Shown: positions 17,603 to 25,477 of the stretch, piece after piece
Numbering within the stretch: position 1 is the first letter of the stretch
How the letters are laid out: every line of letters begins with the position of its first letter
NCBI GenBank assembly: GCA_037721555.1
Contig: JBBJOI010000001.1
Location: 124,001 to 188,000 of the forward strand
DNA: 64,000 nt
DNA from: Gaiellasilicea sp037721555
GTDB taxonomy: Bacteria; Actinomycetota; Thermoleophilia; Gaiellales; Gaiellaceae
Direction: 5' to 3'
Program-made: the position numbers and the translations under genes
The notes under the pieces: generated by a model
Databases searched by the model: none
What the model saw: only the letters and a program-made list of their open reading frames with translations
What the model was told of the DNA's origin: nothing

Positions 17603-18290
17603 CCCGATAGCGCGGCTCTACGACCCGTGGAGCGCCAGCGTCACCGAGGACGTCGAGTTCTACGTCGAGGAGGCACTCGCAGCCGGCGGGCCGGTCGTCG
17701 AGCTCGCCTGCGGCACGGGCCGGATCACGGTTCCGGTCGCGAAGGCGGGCGTCTCGGTCATCGGTGTGGACAGCTCGGCCGGAATGCTCGCGGTGGCCCG
17801 CGAGCTCGCAGCAGCGTCGGGTGTGTCGGAGCGCGTCGACCTGAGGCTGGGCGATCTGCGCGAGCCGCCCGTCCGCGAGCGCGTCCCGCTCGTCCTGGTT
17901 CCCTTCCGCTCGCTGCTCCACATGACGACCGAGACCGATCGCGAACGGGCGCTCGGCGCCGCGCGGGAGCTGCTCGAGCCCGGCGGCAGGCTCGTCTTCG
18001 ATGTGTTCGCCCCGGCGCAGGAGGACATCGAGGCAACGGACGGTCGCTGGCTCGAACGCGAGCCGGGGATCTTCGAGCGGGCCGACTGGGACGAGGGCGA
18101 GCGGACGCTGACGCTGTCGGTGCGACGTGGCGAGGAGGCCTCGACGATGGAGCTCGCCTGGCTCTCTGCACTCGAGTGGCGGCGGCTGCTCGAACGGGCG
18201 GGCTTCGAGATCGAAGCGCACTACGGCTGGTTCGATCGCCGCCCCTACTCGGGCCAGGAGGACTTCGTCTTCGTCGCCGAGAGGAAGTGA
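17583..18290 (+). CDS. SAM-dependent methyltransferase, second of a tandem pair
   Basis: About 235 residues, a paralog of the preceding gene: YDPIARLYDPWSASVTEDVE and VELACGTGRITVPVA correspond to the first copy's motifs, as does PFRSLLHM versus PFRSLLHL. No ATG or GTG lies at the expected N-terminus. TTG 17583, inside the end of the first gene, is the best start, with GGGGGAG about ten bases upstream. The pair probably arose by tandem duplication and is translationally coupled. Confidence 0.82.
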   Translation: MSANPYDPIARLYDPWSASVTEDVEFYVEEALAAGGPVVELACGTGRITVPVAKAGVSVIGVDSSAGMLAVARELAAASGVSERVDLRLGDLREPPVRERVPLVLVPFRSLLHMTTETDRERALGAARELLEPGGRLVFDVFAPAQEDIEATDGRWLEREPGIFERADWDEGERTLTLSVRRGEEASTMELAWLSALEWRRLLERAGFEIEAHYGWFDRRPYSGQEDFVFVAERK

Positions 18291-18363
18291 GCAACGACAG
18301 GATCGCCGTCGTCGCGCGCGACAGCAGTTGCTACGCGTCCCGTGCGGGCGGTACGGTCAGCCC

Positions 18364-18909
18364 ATGCTCTGGATCGTGATCGGGATCGTCGTCGCGCTCG
18401 TCCTCGGGCTCGTACTCCTCTACAACCGCCTTGTCACCCTGCGCAACCGCGTGCAGAACGCGTGGGCGCAGGTCGACGTGCAGCTCAAGCGCCGTTACGA
18501 CCTGATCCCGAACCTCGTCGAGACGGTCAAGGGCTACGCAGCGCACGAGCGGGAGACGTTCGAGGCGGTCACGAATGCGAGGTCGCGTGCGCAAGCGGCT
18601 CAAAGCCCCGGCGAGCAGGCTCAGGCGGAAGGGATCCTCGGCCAGGCGCTCGGCCGGCTCTTCGCCGTCGCCGAGGACTACCCCGAGCTGCAGGCCGACG
18701 AGAACTTCCGGCAGCTGCAGGACGAGCTCGCGCAGACCGAGAACCGGATCGCGGTCTCGCGGCAGGTCTACAACGACACGGTGCTGACCTACAACAACGC
18801 GATCCAGACGGTGCCGGGCGTGCTCGTCGCCGGGCCGTTCGGCTTCGCGCAACGGGAGTTCTTCGAGGCCGAGGAGGCGACCCGGGAGACACCACGCGTC
18901 GCGTTCTAG
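18364..18909 (+). CDS. LemA family protein
   Basis: 181 residues with one N-terminal transmembrane helix (about 2-22) and then the all-helical LemA domain. Signatures are NAWAQVDVQLKRRYDLIPNL, VETVKGYAAHE and the ending FFEAEEATRETPRVAF. The function of LemA proteins is not established. The neighbouring DUF2207 gene is the usual partner and starts inside the last codons of this gene, so the two are likely one membrane system. Confidence 0.9.
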   Translation: MLWIVIGIVVALVLGLVLLYNRLVTLRNRVQNAWAQVDVQLKRRYDLIPNLVETVKGYAAHERETFEAVTNARSRAQAAQSPGEQAQAEGILGQALGRLFAVAEDYPELQADENFRQLQDELAQTENRIAVSRQVYNDTVLTYNNAIQTVPGVLVAGPFGFAQREFFEAEEATRETPRVAF

Positions 18910-20756
18910 GCGCCGCGCTCCTTGCAGCGCTCGCGCTTACCGGGGACGCCGCTGCGCAGTCGTTCACGCTCCCGCGCGCACACGTCGTCGTCAAGGTGCA
19001 AGGGGACGGCTCGCTCGTCGTCGACGAGAGCATCACGTTCAGCTTCCTCGGCAGCTTCAGCGGCGCGTTTCGCGAGATCCCGCTGCGGGAGGGCGAGTCA
19101 CTCGACGAGGCGGCGGTGTTCGAATCGGGGCGCGCCTACCGGCCGGGTGCGTCGGCCGAACTCGGCTCCGAGGGCGCCCCCGGCACGTTCGGGACGACAC
19201 GTACGGACGCGGGCGTGCGGATCGTGTGGCACTACAAGACGTCCTCGGAGGAGCGGACGTTCCGCGTGCACTACCGGCTACGCGGGCTCGCGACCGCCTA
19301 CGACGACGTCGCGGACGTGAACCTGAAGGTGTGGGGAAACGAGTGGAAGCAGCGGCTGGGCCAGCTGACGGCGACCCTCGTCGCGCCTGCGCCCGTGGAG
19401 CGGGCCTGGGGGCATCCGGTGGGCATCCGCGGCGACGTGACCCTAGACGACGAGCGCGTCGAGTTGCGGGCACTGGATGTTCCCGCCGGGCGCTTCGTGG
19501 AGCTGCGGGCCTTGATCCCCCGCGACGCGTTCACCTCGATCGCGGGGATGAAGGTGAGGTCGGGTCTCGCGCTCGAGCGCATCGCTCGAGAGGAGCGGGA
19601 GGATGCGGCGGCGTACGAGCGCGACCGGGCACGCCTCGACGAGGCCCTGGCGAACCCGCTGAACGAGCTGATCGTCCTGCTGCTCCTCTCCCTCCTGCCG
19701 GCCCTGGCGGTCGTGACGGCGGTCTGGTGGTTCTGGGGACGCGAGCGCCGGAGCAGCTACGACCGTGAATACGAGCAGGAGCCGCCGACCGGGACGGAGC
19801 CGGCCCTAGTCCCGTCGCTGCTGAGCCAGGGTGGCACTCCCGGGTCGCTCGAGTTCACCGCCACGCTGTTCGACCTGATCCGCCGCGGCAGGTACCGAGC
19901 GGAGCCGGTCACCACCGAGCGATCGGTCTGGGCGGGTCTGCGGACGGAGCAGGTCGCAGACCTGGAGCTCTCGGTGGGGGATCTGGAGTCGCCCGTCGCG
20001 AGTTTCGAGGATCCTGTCGCCTCGGTGATCGACCCGCTTGTCGCGGAGGGGCCGGAGCGGCTCTCGCGCTTCCGCGAGCGCATCGAGGACGACCGCACGG
20101 CGAACTCGGAGCGGTTCTCGAGCTTCAAGTCTTCGGTCGGCACCAGGGTGGGTGAATGGTTCACGAACGGGGGCCTCAAGCTGCTCGTAGCCGGTCTCGT
20201 GCTCTTCGTCGCACTCGGCGTCCTCCTCCTTGGTCTCGGGATCTCGCGGCTCGAGACCTTCGCGCCGCGCTGGGGCGACGTGCTCCTGATCGCCTTCGGC
20301 GCCTGCTCGATCGTGAACGCGGTCGTGCTCCTGCTCGCGCTCCTGAACCGGCGGCTGTGGCGCCGACGGAAGCCGCAGGCGCAGCAGGAGGCCGAGCGGT
20401 GGGAGGCCTTCCGGCGTTACCTGACGGACTTTCCGAGGCTGCAGGAGGCGCCGCCGGCCTCCCTCGCGCTCTGGGAGCGCTTCCTCGTCTACGGGATCGC
20501 CTTCGGGATCGCGGAGCGGGTCCTCCAGGGAGCGCAGCTGCACATGCCCGAGGCACTCGCGACGGCAAGCACCCTCTACTGGATCGGCCCGCACGGAGAC
20601 CTGGGCTCGGGACCGACCTCGCTCGGCATCGGGGACCTCGCCGCCGGCTTCGGGTCGGCGCTCGCACCGCCCTCCTCCGGCTCGGGCGGCTCCGGCGGTG
20701 GCTTTTCAGGCGGCGGCGGCGGCGGCGGCGGGGGTGGCGGCGGGGGCGCCTGGTGA
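18894..20756 (+). CDS. DUF2207 membrane protein, apparently starting at ACG
   Basis: 620-residue predicted membrane protein. A signal peptide (RRVLGAALLAALALTGDAAA) precedes an extracytoplasmic beta-rich DUF2207 domain, membrane helices near 255-282, 424-449 and 462-485, and a Gly/Ser-rich tail from about 597. No ATG, GTG or TTG lies in frame before the signal peptide. ACG 18894 has GGGAG five bases upstream and gives a perfect signal peptide, so it is either a rare ACG start or a changed ATG. It overlaps LemA by 16 bases. Confidence 0.8.
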   Translation, partial: TRRVLGAALLAALALTGDAAAQSFTLPRAHVVVKVQGDGSLVVDESITFSFLGSFSGAFREIPLREGESLDEAAVFESGRAYRPGASAELGSEGAPGTFGTTRTDAGVRIVWHYKTSSEERTFRVHYRLRGLATAYDDVADVNLKVWGNEWKQRLGQLTATLVAPAPVERAWGHPVGIRGDVTLDDERVELRALDVPAGRFVELRALIPRDAFTSIAGMKVRSGLALERIAREEREDAAAYERDRARLDEALANPLNELIVLLLLSLLPALAVVTAVWWFWGRERRSSYDREYEQEPPTGTEPALVPSLLSQGGTPGSLEFTATLFDLIRRGRYRAEPVTTERSVWAGLRTEQVADLELSVGDLESPVASFEDPVASVIDPLVAEGPERLSRFRERIEDDRTANSERFSSFKSSVGTRVGEWFTNGGLKLLVAGLVLFVALGVLLLGLGISRLETFAPRWGDVLLIAFGACSIVNAVVLLLALLNRRLWRRRKPQAQQEAERWEAFRRYLTDFPRLQEAPPASLALWERFLVYGIAFGIAERVLQGAQLHMPEALATASTLYWIGPHGDLGSGPTSLGIGDLAAGFGSALAPPSSGSGGSGGGFSGGGGGGGGGGGGGAW

Positions 20757-20777
20757 CTCGGCTGCAACGGTCACCTT

Positions 20778-20939
20778 GTGCAAGCGGCGCGGTACGGCGA
20801 ACCTCTGGAGATGATTTCGGATGAGGATGTCACGGCTATCATCGGCGGTATCTTCGACCTGAGAACCGAGCTTCGACTCATTCGTGCGCTTCTGGAGGAA
20901 GACGATGGCGAAGAAGAAGAGACCGATACTGACGGCTGA
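20778..20939 (+). CDS. Small acidic protein, candidate gene
   Basis: A 53-codon frame from GTG 20778 (42 codons from ATG 20811). The product has a protein-like amphipathic core IIGGIFDLRTELRLIRALLE and a strongly acidic end. I do not recognise it. No clear ribosome-binding site supports either start. It overlaps the next small gene by 35 bases in another frame, so one of the two may not be translated. Confidence 0.4.
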   Translation: MQAARYGEPLEMISDEDVTAIIGGIFDLRTELRLIRALLEEDDGEEEETDTDG

Positions 20940-21087
20940 AGAGGAGGCGTGGGCGGCCGGCTATGACGACCGCACCCGTGAGATGCTCGCACTTCTCGAT
21001 CGCCGACGGGCAGCTCTGAAGGTGCGGAAGGAGCGAGAGGAGCGCCGTAGGCGACGGCCGTTGCCGCTCCGCTGGCTCCCGCTCTAA
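20905..21087 (+). CDS. Small basic protein of unknown function
   Basis: 60 residues, very basic (MAKKKRPILTAEEEAWAAGY, then a run of Arg/Glu/Lys). GGAGG lies six bases upstream of ATG 20905, a good ribosome-binding site. The composition suggests nucleic-acid or ribosome contact, but there is no recognisable domain. Its stop overlaps the convergent trmH-like gene by 4 bases, and its start lies inside the preceding acidic frame. Confidence 0.5.
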   Translation: MAKKKRPILTAEEEAWAAGYDDRTREMLALLDRRRAALKVRKEREERRRRRPLPLRWLPL

Positions 21088-21758
21088 CGGCGCGAGCGCT
21101 CGTAGAGCGCGATCGCGGCAGCGGCGGCGACGTTCAGCGACTCCGCGCCTCCCGGCAGCTCGATCGTGGCGAGACAGTCGCTCTCGGCCACTAGTTCTTC
21201 GGGCAGGCCCTCGCGCTCCGACCCGAGCACGAACGTCGTCGCTCCCGCGAGGTCGAGCTCCCGGAGGGGCCGGCCGCCGTGTGCGACCAGTGCGACACGG
21301 CGACCCGGCGCCTCCTCGAAGCGCAGCAGCGACACACGGAAGATGGCGCCGACCGATGCCCGCAACGCCTTCGGCCCGAGCGGGTCGGCGCAGCCGGAGG
21401 AGAGGGCGACGGCAGCGCCGAACGCGTCGGCGGCACGCAGCAGGGTGCCGACGTTTCCCGGATCGCCTAGACGCCACAGCGCGAGCGTCACCTCGCGCTC
21501 GTCCCGGGGCAGATCAGCAGTGCGGAAGACGCCGATCGCGCGCGCGGGGTGCGGCAGCGTCGAGATCTCCTCGAGGAGCTCCGGCGCCACCGTCTCCCCA
21601 GCGAGGAGCAGCTCGACCGGCTCGAGACCGGCCGTGCGGGCTGCATCGATCAGATCCTCTCCCTCGACCGCGAACAGGCCGAGCTCGTCCCGCTTGCGCT
21701 TCTGCGCGAGCAGCTTGCGGACGAGCTTCAGCTTCGGATTCGTCGTGGCCGTGATCAC
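21084..21758 (-). CDS. SpoU/TrmH-type RNA 2'-O-methyltransferase
   Basis: 224-residue SPOUT methyltransferase of rRNA or tRNA. The three knot motifs are present: LWRLGDPGNVGTLLRAADAF, VLGSEREGL and IELPGGAESLNVAAAAAIAL. The N-terminal part (NPKLKLVRKLLAQKRKRDE) resembles the substrate-binding domain of YsgA/RlmB-type enzymes. GTG 21758 was chosen because it forms a GTGA overlap with the upstream stop and has GGGAG nine bases before it. In many actinobacteria this gene lies between rplT and pheS, as here, except for the plus-strand insert that follows. Confidence 0.88.
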   Translation of the reverse strand: MITATTNPKLKLVRKLLAQKRKRDELGLFAVEGEDLIDAARTAGLEPVELLLAGETVAPELLEEISTLPHPARAIGVFRTADLPRDEREVTLALWRLGDPGNVGTLLRAADAFGAAVALSSGCADPLGPKALRASVGAIFRVSLLRFEEAPGRRVALVAHGGRPLRELDLAGATTFVLGSEREGLPEELVAESDCLATIELPGGAESLNVAAAAAIALYERSRR

Positions 21759-21982
21759 AGCCACTCGCTCCCGAGCCACTCCAGCCAGGCGCCGTGGAAG
21801 TCCGCGTGTGCCAGGAGCCGCGGGCCCTCCCCCGGCCAGAGCTGGAGCCACAGTCCCCAGTCGTCGTGCACGTCCTCGGCCGGCCGGTCGGTCCAGACGA
21901 ACGCGAGTGGGCCGTCGCGACCAGCGGCCGCGAGAGCCTCCCGCACGCGATCCCAGGCGTCATCGCTGAGGTAGCCGAGCAC
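21755..21982 (-). CDS. Short protein resembling the C-terminus of DUF2332, possible remnant
   Basis: 75 residues from GTG 21982. WLQLWPGEGPRLLAHADFHG followed by AWLEWL is like the end of DUF2332 proteins, which are normally over 300 residues long. The frame continues upstream without a stop to about 22090 and still reads protein-like (RRSPLYADFCRNQTAVLGYL), but holds no ATG, GTG or TTG. It may be a truncated gene, a short independent protein with an unusual start, or both ends of a deleted DUF2332 gene. It is coupled to trmH by a GTGA overlap. Confidence 0.45.
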   Translation of the reverse strand: MLGYLSDDAWDRVREALAAAGRDGPLAFVWTDRPAEDVHDDWGLWLQLWPGEGPRLLAHADFHGAWLEWLGSEWL

Positions 21983-22080
21983 CGCCGTCTGGTTCCTGCA
22001 GAAGTCGGCGTAGAGCGGCGAGCGCCTATCGCCCTGAGCCGCCTGACGGCCAAAGACCTCCGCCTGAACCTGCGCCTGGG

Positions 22081-22452
22081 TCAGGCCGCCTGCGCCGACT
22101 CGTGCGCCGCCTTCGCCTGCTGCGCGACCGCCGTGAAGGCGGCGGGGTCGGCGACGGCGAGGTCGGCGAGGACTTTGCGGTCGAGCTCGATTCCCGCTTT
22201 GTGCAGGCCGGAGATGAACTGGTTGTACGACATCCCATTCGCGCGCGCGGCTGCGTTGATGCGGACGATCCAGAGCTGGCGGAAGGTGCGTTTCTTGTTC
22301 TTGCGGTCGCGATAGGCGTAGACGAGCGAGTGCTCGACCTGCTCCTTGGCGTACTTGTAGCTCGACTTCTTGAGCCCCCAGTAGCCCTTCGCGTGACCGA
22401 GGACCTTACGCCGTTTCTTGCGTGCGTGAACCGACCTCTTGACTCTTGGCAT
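22081..22452 (-). CDS. rplT: 50S ribosomal protein L20
   Basis: 123-residue L20 with the conserved start MPRVKRSVHARKKRRKVL and KGYWGLKKSSYKYAKEQVEHS. It assembles early on 23S rRNA and in many bacteria represses its own operon. Eight bases separate it from rpmI in the standard infC-rpmI-rplT order. The usual length is about 117-120; the short Ala-rich tail is extra. Confidence 0.97.
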   Translation of the reverse strand: MPRVKRSVHARKKRRKVLGHAKGYWGLKKSSYKYAKEQVEHSLVYAYRDRKNKKRTFRQLWIVRINAAARANGMSYNQFISGLHKAGIELDRKVLADLAVADPAAFTAVAQQAKAAHESAQAA

Positions 22453-22460
22453 GGGTCGCT

Positions 22461-22658
22461 TTACCCGAGTCCCAGGAGCTTCTTGAGGCGCGGCACATCG
22501 GCCGGCGCCACCGGCTGATCCTTATCGAACCTTCGCTTCCGCTTCTGCGACTTGTGTTGCAGGTTGTGGCTCTTCATTGCCTGGCGGCGCAGCAGCTTGC
22601 CGGTCCCCGTCACTTTGAAGCGCTTCTTCGCTCCGCTCGATGTCTTCACCTTGGGCAT
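22461..22658 (-). CDS. rpmI: 50S ribosomal protein L35
   Basis: 65-residue L35: MPKVKTSSGAKKRFKVTGTG and the basic KSHNLQHKSQKRKRRF are diagnostic. GGAGTGA lies about seven bases upstream of ATG 22658. Most of the gene (22522-22658) is also covered by the open frame that continues the infC product, which is unusual. Confidence 0.97.
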   Translation of the reverse strand: MPKVKTSSGAKKRFKVTGTGKLLRRQAMKSHNLQHKSQKRKRRFDKDQPVAPADVPRLKKLLGLG

Positions 22659-23220
22659 CTATCTTCACTCCTGCGTTCTTCGTGGGACCGAGCAGCATCA
22701 CCATGTTGCGTCCGTCGAGGAGCGGCGGCGACTCGATCGTCGCGACGTCCTTGATCTCTTCGGCGAGACGGATCAGCAAGTCGCGTCCACGCTCCGGGTG
22801 CAGGTTCTCGCGCCCTCGGAACATGATCGTGACCTTGACCTTCGCGCGCTGGTTCAGGAAGCGCACGACGTGTCCTTTTTTCGTCTCGTAGTCGTGAATG
22901 CCGATCTTGGGCCTGAACTTGATCTCCTTGATGTTGATCTGCTGCTGGTGCCGGCGGGCGAGCTTTGCCTTCTGCTCCTGCTCGTACCGGTACTTGCCGT
23001 AATCCATTACCCGGGCGACGGGAGGGTCCGCCTGTGCGGCGACCTCGACGAGGTCGAGCCCCTTCCCATACGCATATTCGCGCGCTTCGTCGGTCGTCTT
23101 GATCCCGATCTGCGCTCCGTCCTCGTCCACGAGCCTCACGCGCGGGACGCGAATCGCGTCGTTGATCCTGTCCAGGGGCTGGGGACGCGTCCGGTCCTCC
23201 GGGCGCCGTCTCGGTCTCAA
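22522..23220 (-). CDS. infC: Translation initiation factor IF-3 with extended C-terminus overlapping rpmI
   Basis: Initiation factor that binds the 30S subunit and checks start-codon pairing. The N-domain has RINDAIRVPRVRLVDEDGAQ and YGKGLDLVEVA, the C-domain IKEIKFRPKIGIHDYETK and VTIMFRGRE. Typical IF-3 ends near the GPTK seen here, but this frame runs about 46 codons further, 137 bases into rpmI. A one-base shift just before the overlap would end the protein at a TGA before rpmI, so the tail may not be real. TTG 23220 with GGTGA upstream is the preferred start; the frame is open to 23286. Confidence 0.88.
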   Translation of the reverse strand: MRPRRRPEDRTRPQPLDRINDAIRVPRVRLVDEDGAQIGIKTTDEAREYAYGKGLDLVEVAAQADPPVARVMDYGKYRYEQEQKAKLARRHQQQINIKEIKFRPKIGIHDYETKKGHVVRFLNQRAKVKVTIMFRGRENLHPERGRDLLIRLAEEIKDVATIESPPLLDGRNMVMLLGPTKNAGVKIDAQGEDIERSEEALQSDGDRQAAAPPGNEEPQPATQVAEAEAKVR

Positions 23221-23382
23221 AGGGCTTTCACCAAGCTGTCTCGATCCTCTCTCTTGAACGACGAAACCGCTGCAGGCAGCGGCCACGGATCCTCTTCAAC
23301 CGGCTCGGTCGAACCCCCGATGAGTGCTGATGTCGAATTCAACACAGCGCTCCGGAGGTGAGGGGCGTGGACGCTCCTACTT
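23221..23382 (-). promoter_or_regulatory. infC leader / thrS-infC intergenic region with hairpin
   Basis: The 162 bases between the thrS stop and the infC start. A perfect hairpin, stem CCGCTG/CAGCGG with a four-base loop, lies at 23267-23282, about 50 bases before the infC start. Leaders of infC-rpmI-rplT operons often carry an attenuator bound by L20. The position fits such a role, but no sequence match to a known L20 leader can be claimed and no U-tract follows. Confidence 0.35.
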
Positions 23383-25308
23383 TCAGGATCGGATCGTAGC
23401 AAGCTCGGCGGCGAATGCCTCGAGCAACTCGGCGAGCGAGCGGGTCGTCTGCCCGCCACCGCGCTCGCGTACGGCCAGCGCGTCGTCGGACTCTCGGGCT
23501 CCGTAGACGACCGTGTAGGGGATCTTCTCGAGCTCGGCATCGCGGATCCGCTTCCCCAGCGTCTCGTCCCGCTCGTCCACGTCTACGCGGTAGCGATTTG
23601 CGCGGATGCGCTCCGCGAGATCCGCCACGGCGTCGCGATGGCCCTCGCCGACGGGGATCAGCCGCAGCTGCACGGGGGCGAGCCAGAACGGGAAGGCGCC
23701 CGCGTGGTGCTCGATGAGGATGCCGATAAAGCGCTCCAGCGAGCCGAGCAGCGCGCGGTGGATCACGTAGGGGGTGTGCTCGCGGTTGTCCGCGCCCATG
23801 TAGGACAGCCCGAAGCGCTGGGGCATCTGCGAGTCGAGCTGGATCGTTCCCATCTGCCAGGAGCGGCCGAGGACGTCCGTCATGTGGAGGTCGATCTTCG
23901 GCCCGTAGAAGGCGCCGTCCCCTTCATTCAGCTCGTAGGGGATGCCGCGCCGCTCGAGTGCCGCCTTCAGCGCCCCCTCTGTGAAATTCCACTCGTCGTC
24001 GGTTCCGAGCTTGTCGTCGGGCCTCGTCGACAGCTCGAAGCGGGCCTCCATCCCGAAGAGGTCGTACAGGTACGACGCGAAGTCGAGGCACCCGAAGATC
24101 TCGTCCTCGATCTGCTCGGGCGAGCAGAAGATGTGCGCGTCGTCCTGGGTGATGTGCCTGACGCGGAGCAGGCCGTGCAGGGTGCCGGCGAGCTCGTCCC
24201 GGTGCAGCGTCGAGGACTCGGCGTAGCGGAACGGCAGGTCTCGATACGAGCGCAGAGACGAGCCGAAGAGCAGCATGTGCCCCGGACAGTTCATCGGCTT
24301 GAGCGCGAACTGCTTCTCCGCGTCCTCCTTGGACGAGACGAAGAAGATGTTGTCGCGGTAGTTCTCGTAGTGCCCCGAGGTGGTGTACGTGTCGACGTCG
24401 TAGAGCAGCGGCGTCTTCACCTCCGAGTACCCGCGCTTCGCGTTCTCCCGGCGGCGGAGATCCTCGAGCTCGTTCCAGATCACCATCCCGCGCGGATGCC
24501 AGAACGGCGATCCCGGCGAGTGCTCGGACAGGTGATAGAGGTCGAGTTGGGCTCCGAGGCGGCGGTGGTCGCGTGCCCGCGCCTGCTCGAGCCGCTCGAG
24601 ATGCGCATCGAGGTCTGCCTGCGAGTAGAAGGCGGTGCCGTAGATCCGCGTCAGCTGCTTGTTGTGCTCGTCCCCGCGCCAGTAGGCGCCCGCGAGCGAG
24701 GTCAGCTTGACCGCCTTGATTGGCTTCGAGTCCTGCAGGTGCGGGCCGCGGCAGAGATCGGTGAACTCGCCCCCCTGCTCGGATGATTGCCGGTAGAGCG
24801 AGATCGGCCCCTCCGCCGTCTCGACGAGCTCGACCTTGTACGGCTCGTTCTCCTCGAGGAAGCGCTGGCGCGCGTCGGCGGCCGAGATCTCCTCGCGCTC
24901 CCAGGAGCGGCCCTCGCCGAGCGCGCGCGCAATTTCCGCCTCGATCCGCTCGAGCTCCTCCTCGCGAACAGGCTCGGGAAACTCGAAGTCGTAGTAGAAG
25001 CCGTTCTCGATCGGCGGCCCGATCGCGATCTTCACCCCGGGGTAGAGCTTGCGGACCGCCTCCGCGAGCAGATGCGCGGCCGAGTGGCGGAGCACGGAGA
25101 GCGCGTCGGGATCATCCTTGTCGCGCGTTGTCAGGATCTGGATCGGCTGCCCGTCCTCGAGCGGCTGCCGCAGGTCCTGCACCTTGCCGTTCGCCCGCAC
25201 GAGCACTGCCTGCTCGGCCAGCTTCGGTCCGATCGCACGGGCTGCGTCGAGACCCGAAGCTCCATCGGGAAGTTCGAGTTCCGTCCGATCGGGAAGAACG
25301 ACCTTCAT
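23383..25308 (-). CDS. thrS: Threonine-tRNA ligase
   Basis: 641-residue class II synthetase. An N-terminal TGS domain (1-62) precedes the editing domain with HSAAH (75-79) and CRGPH (186-190), which edits Ser-tRNA. The catalytic core has its zinc ligands at Cys341 (MNCPGH), His392 (DDAHIF) and His517 (VIHRAL). The anticodon domain is C-terminal. It heads the infC-rpmI-rplT run. ATG 25308 overlaps the ATG of a small divergent frame on the other strand (CATG). Confidence 0.97.
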   Translation of the reverse strand: MKVVLPDRTELELPDGASGLDAARAIGPKLAEQAVLVRANGKVQDLRQPLEDGQPIQILTTRDKDDPDALSVLRHSAAHLLAEAVRKLYPGVKIAIGPPIENGFYYDFEFPEPVREEELERIEAEIARALGEGRSWEREEISAADARQRFLEENEPYKVELVETAEGPISLYRQSSEQGGEFTDLCRGPHLQDSKPIKAVKLTSLAGAYWRGDEHNKQLTRIYGTAFYSQADLDAHLERLEQARARDHRRLGAQLDLYHLSEHSPGSPFWHPRGMVIWNELEDLRRRENAKRGYSEVKTPLLYDVDTYTTSGHYENYRDNIFFVSSKEDAEKQFALKPMNCPGHMLLFGSSLRSYRDLPFRYAESSTLHRDELAGTLHGLLRVRHITQDDAHIFCSPEQIEDEIFGCLDFASYLYDLFGMEARFELSTRPDDKLGTDDEWNFTEGALKAALERRGIPYELNEGDGAFYGPKIDLHMTDVLGRSWQMGTIQLDSQMPQRFGLSYMGADNREHTPYVIHRALLGSLERFIGILIEHHAGAFPFWLAPVQLRLIPVGEGHRDAVADLAERIRANRYRVDVDERDETLGKRIRDAELEKIPYTVVYGARESDDALAVRERGGGQTTRSLAELLEAFAAELATIRS

Positions 25309-25444
25309 GACCGATCAGGATACTGAGCAGCCCGCCGAGAGCCACCCGCGGCACGACGACCGGAACGAGGAGCTGCCGGGCTCACCCGTTCCCGACCCGC
25401 AGGAGGAGCAGGGGGACGCCGAGGACGTGCCGGGAGCGGACTAG
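25307..25444 (+). CDS. Small acidic disordered protein, candidate gene
   Basis: A 45-codon frame rich in Asp, Glu, Gln and Pro (starting MTDQDTEQPAESHPRHDD). Its ATG shares the CATG with the divergent thrS start, and GGGAAG lies about ten bases upstream. It has no recognisable domain and would be intrinsically disordered. It could equally be untranslated leader of the next gene. Confidence 0.35.
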   Translation: MTDQDTEQPAESHPRHDDRNEELPGSPVPDPQEEQGDAEDVPGAD

Positions 25445-25477
25445 GTTTCGCGGCGCGCCGGGTCTAGACTCGTCGAA

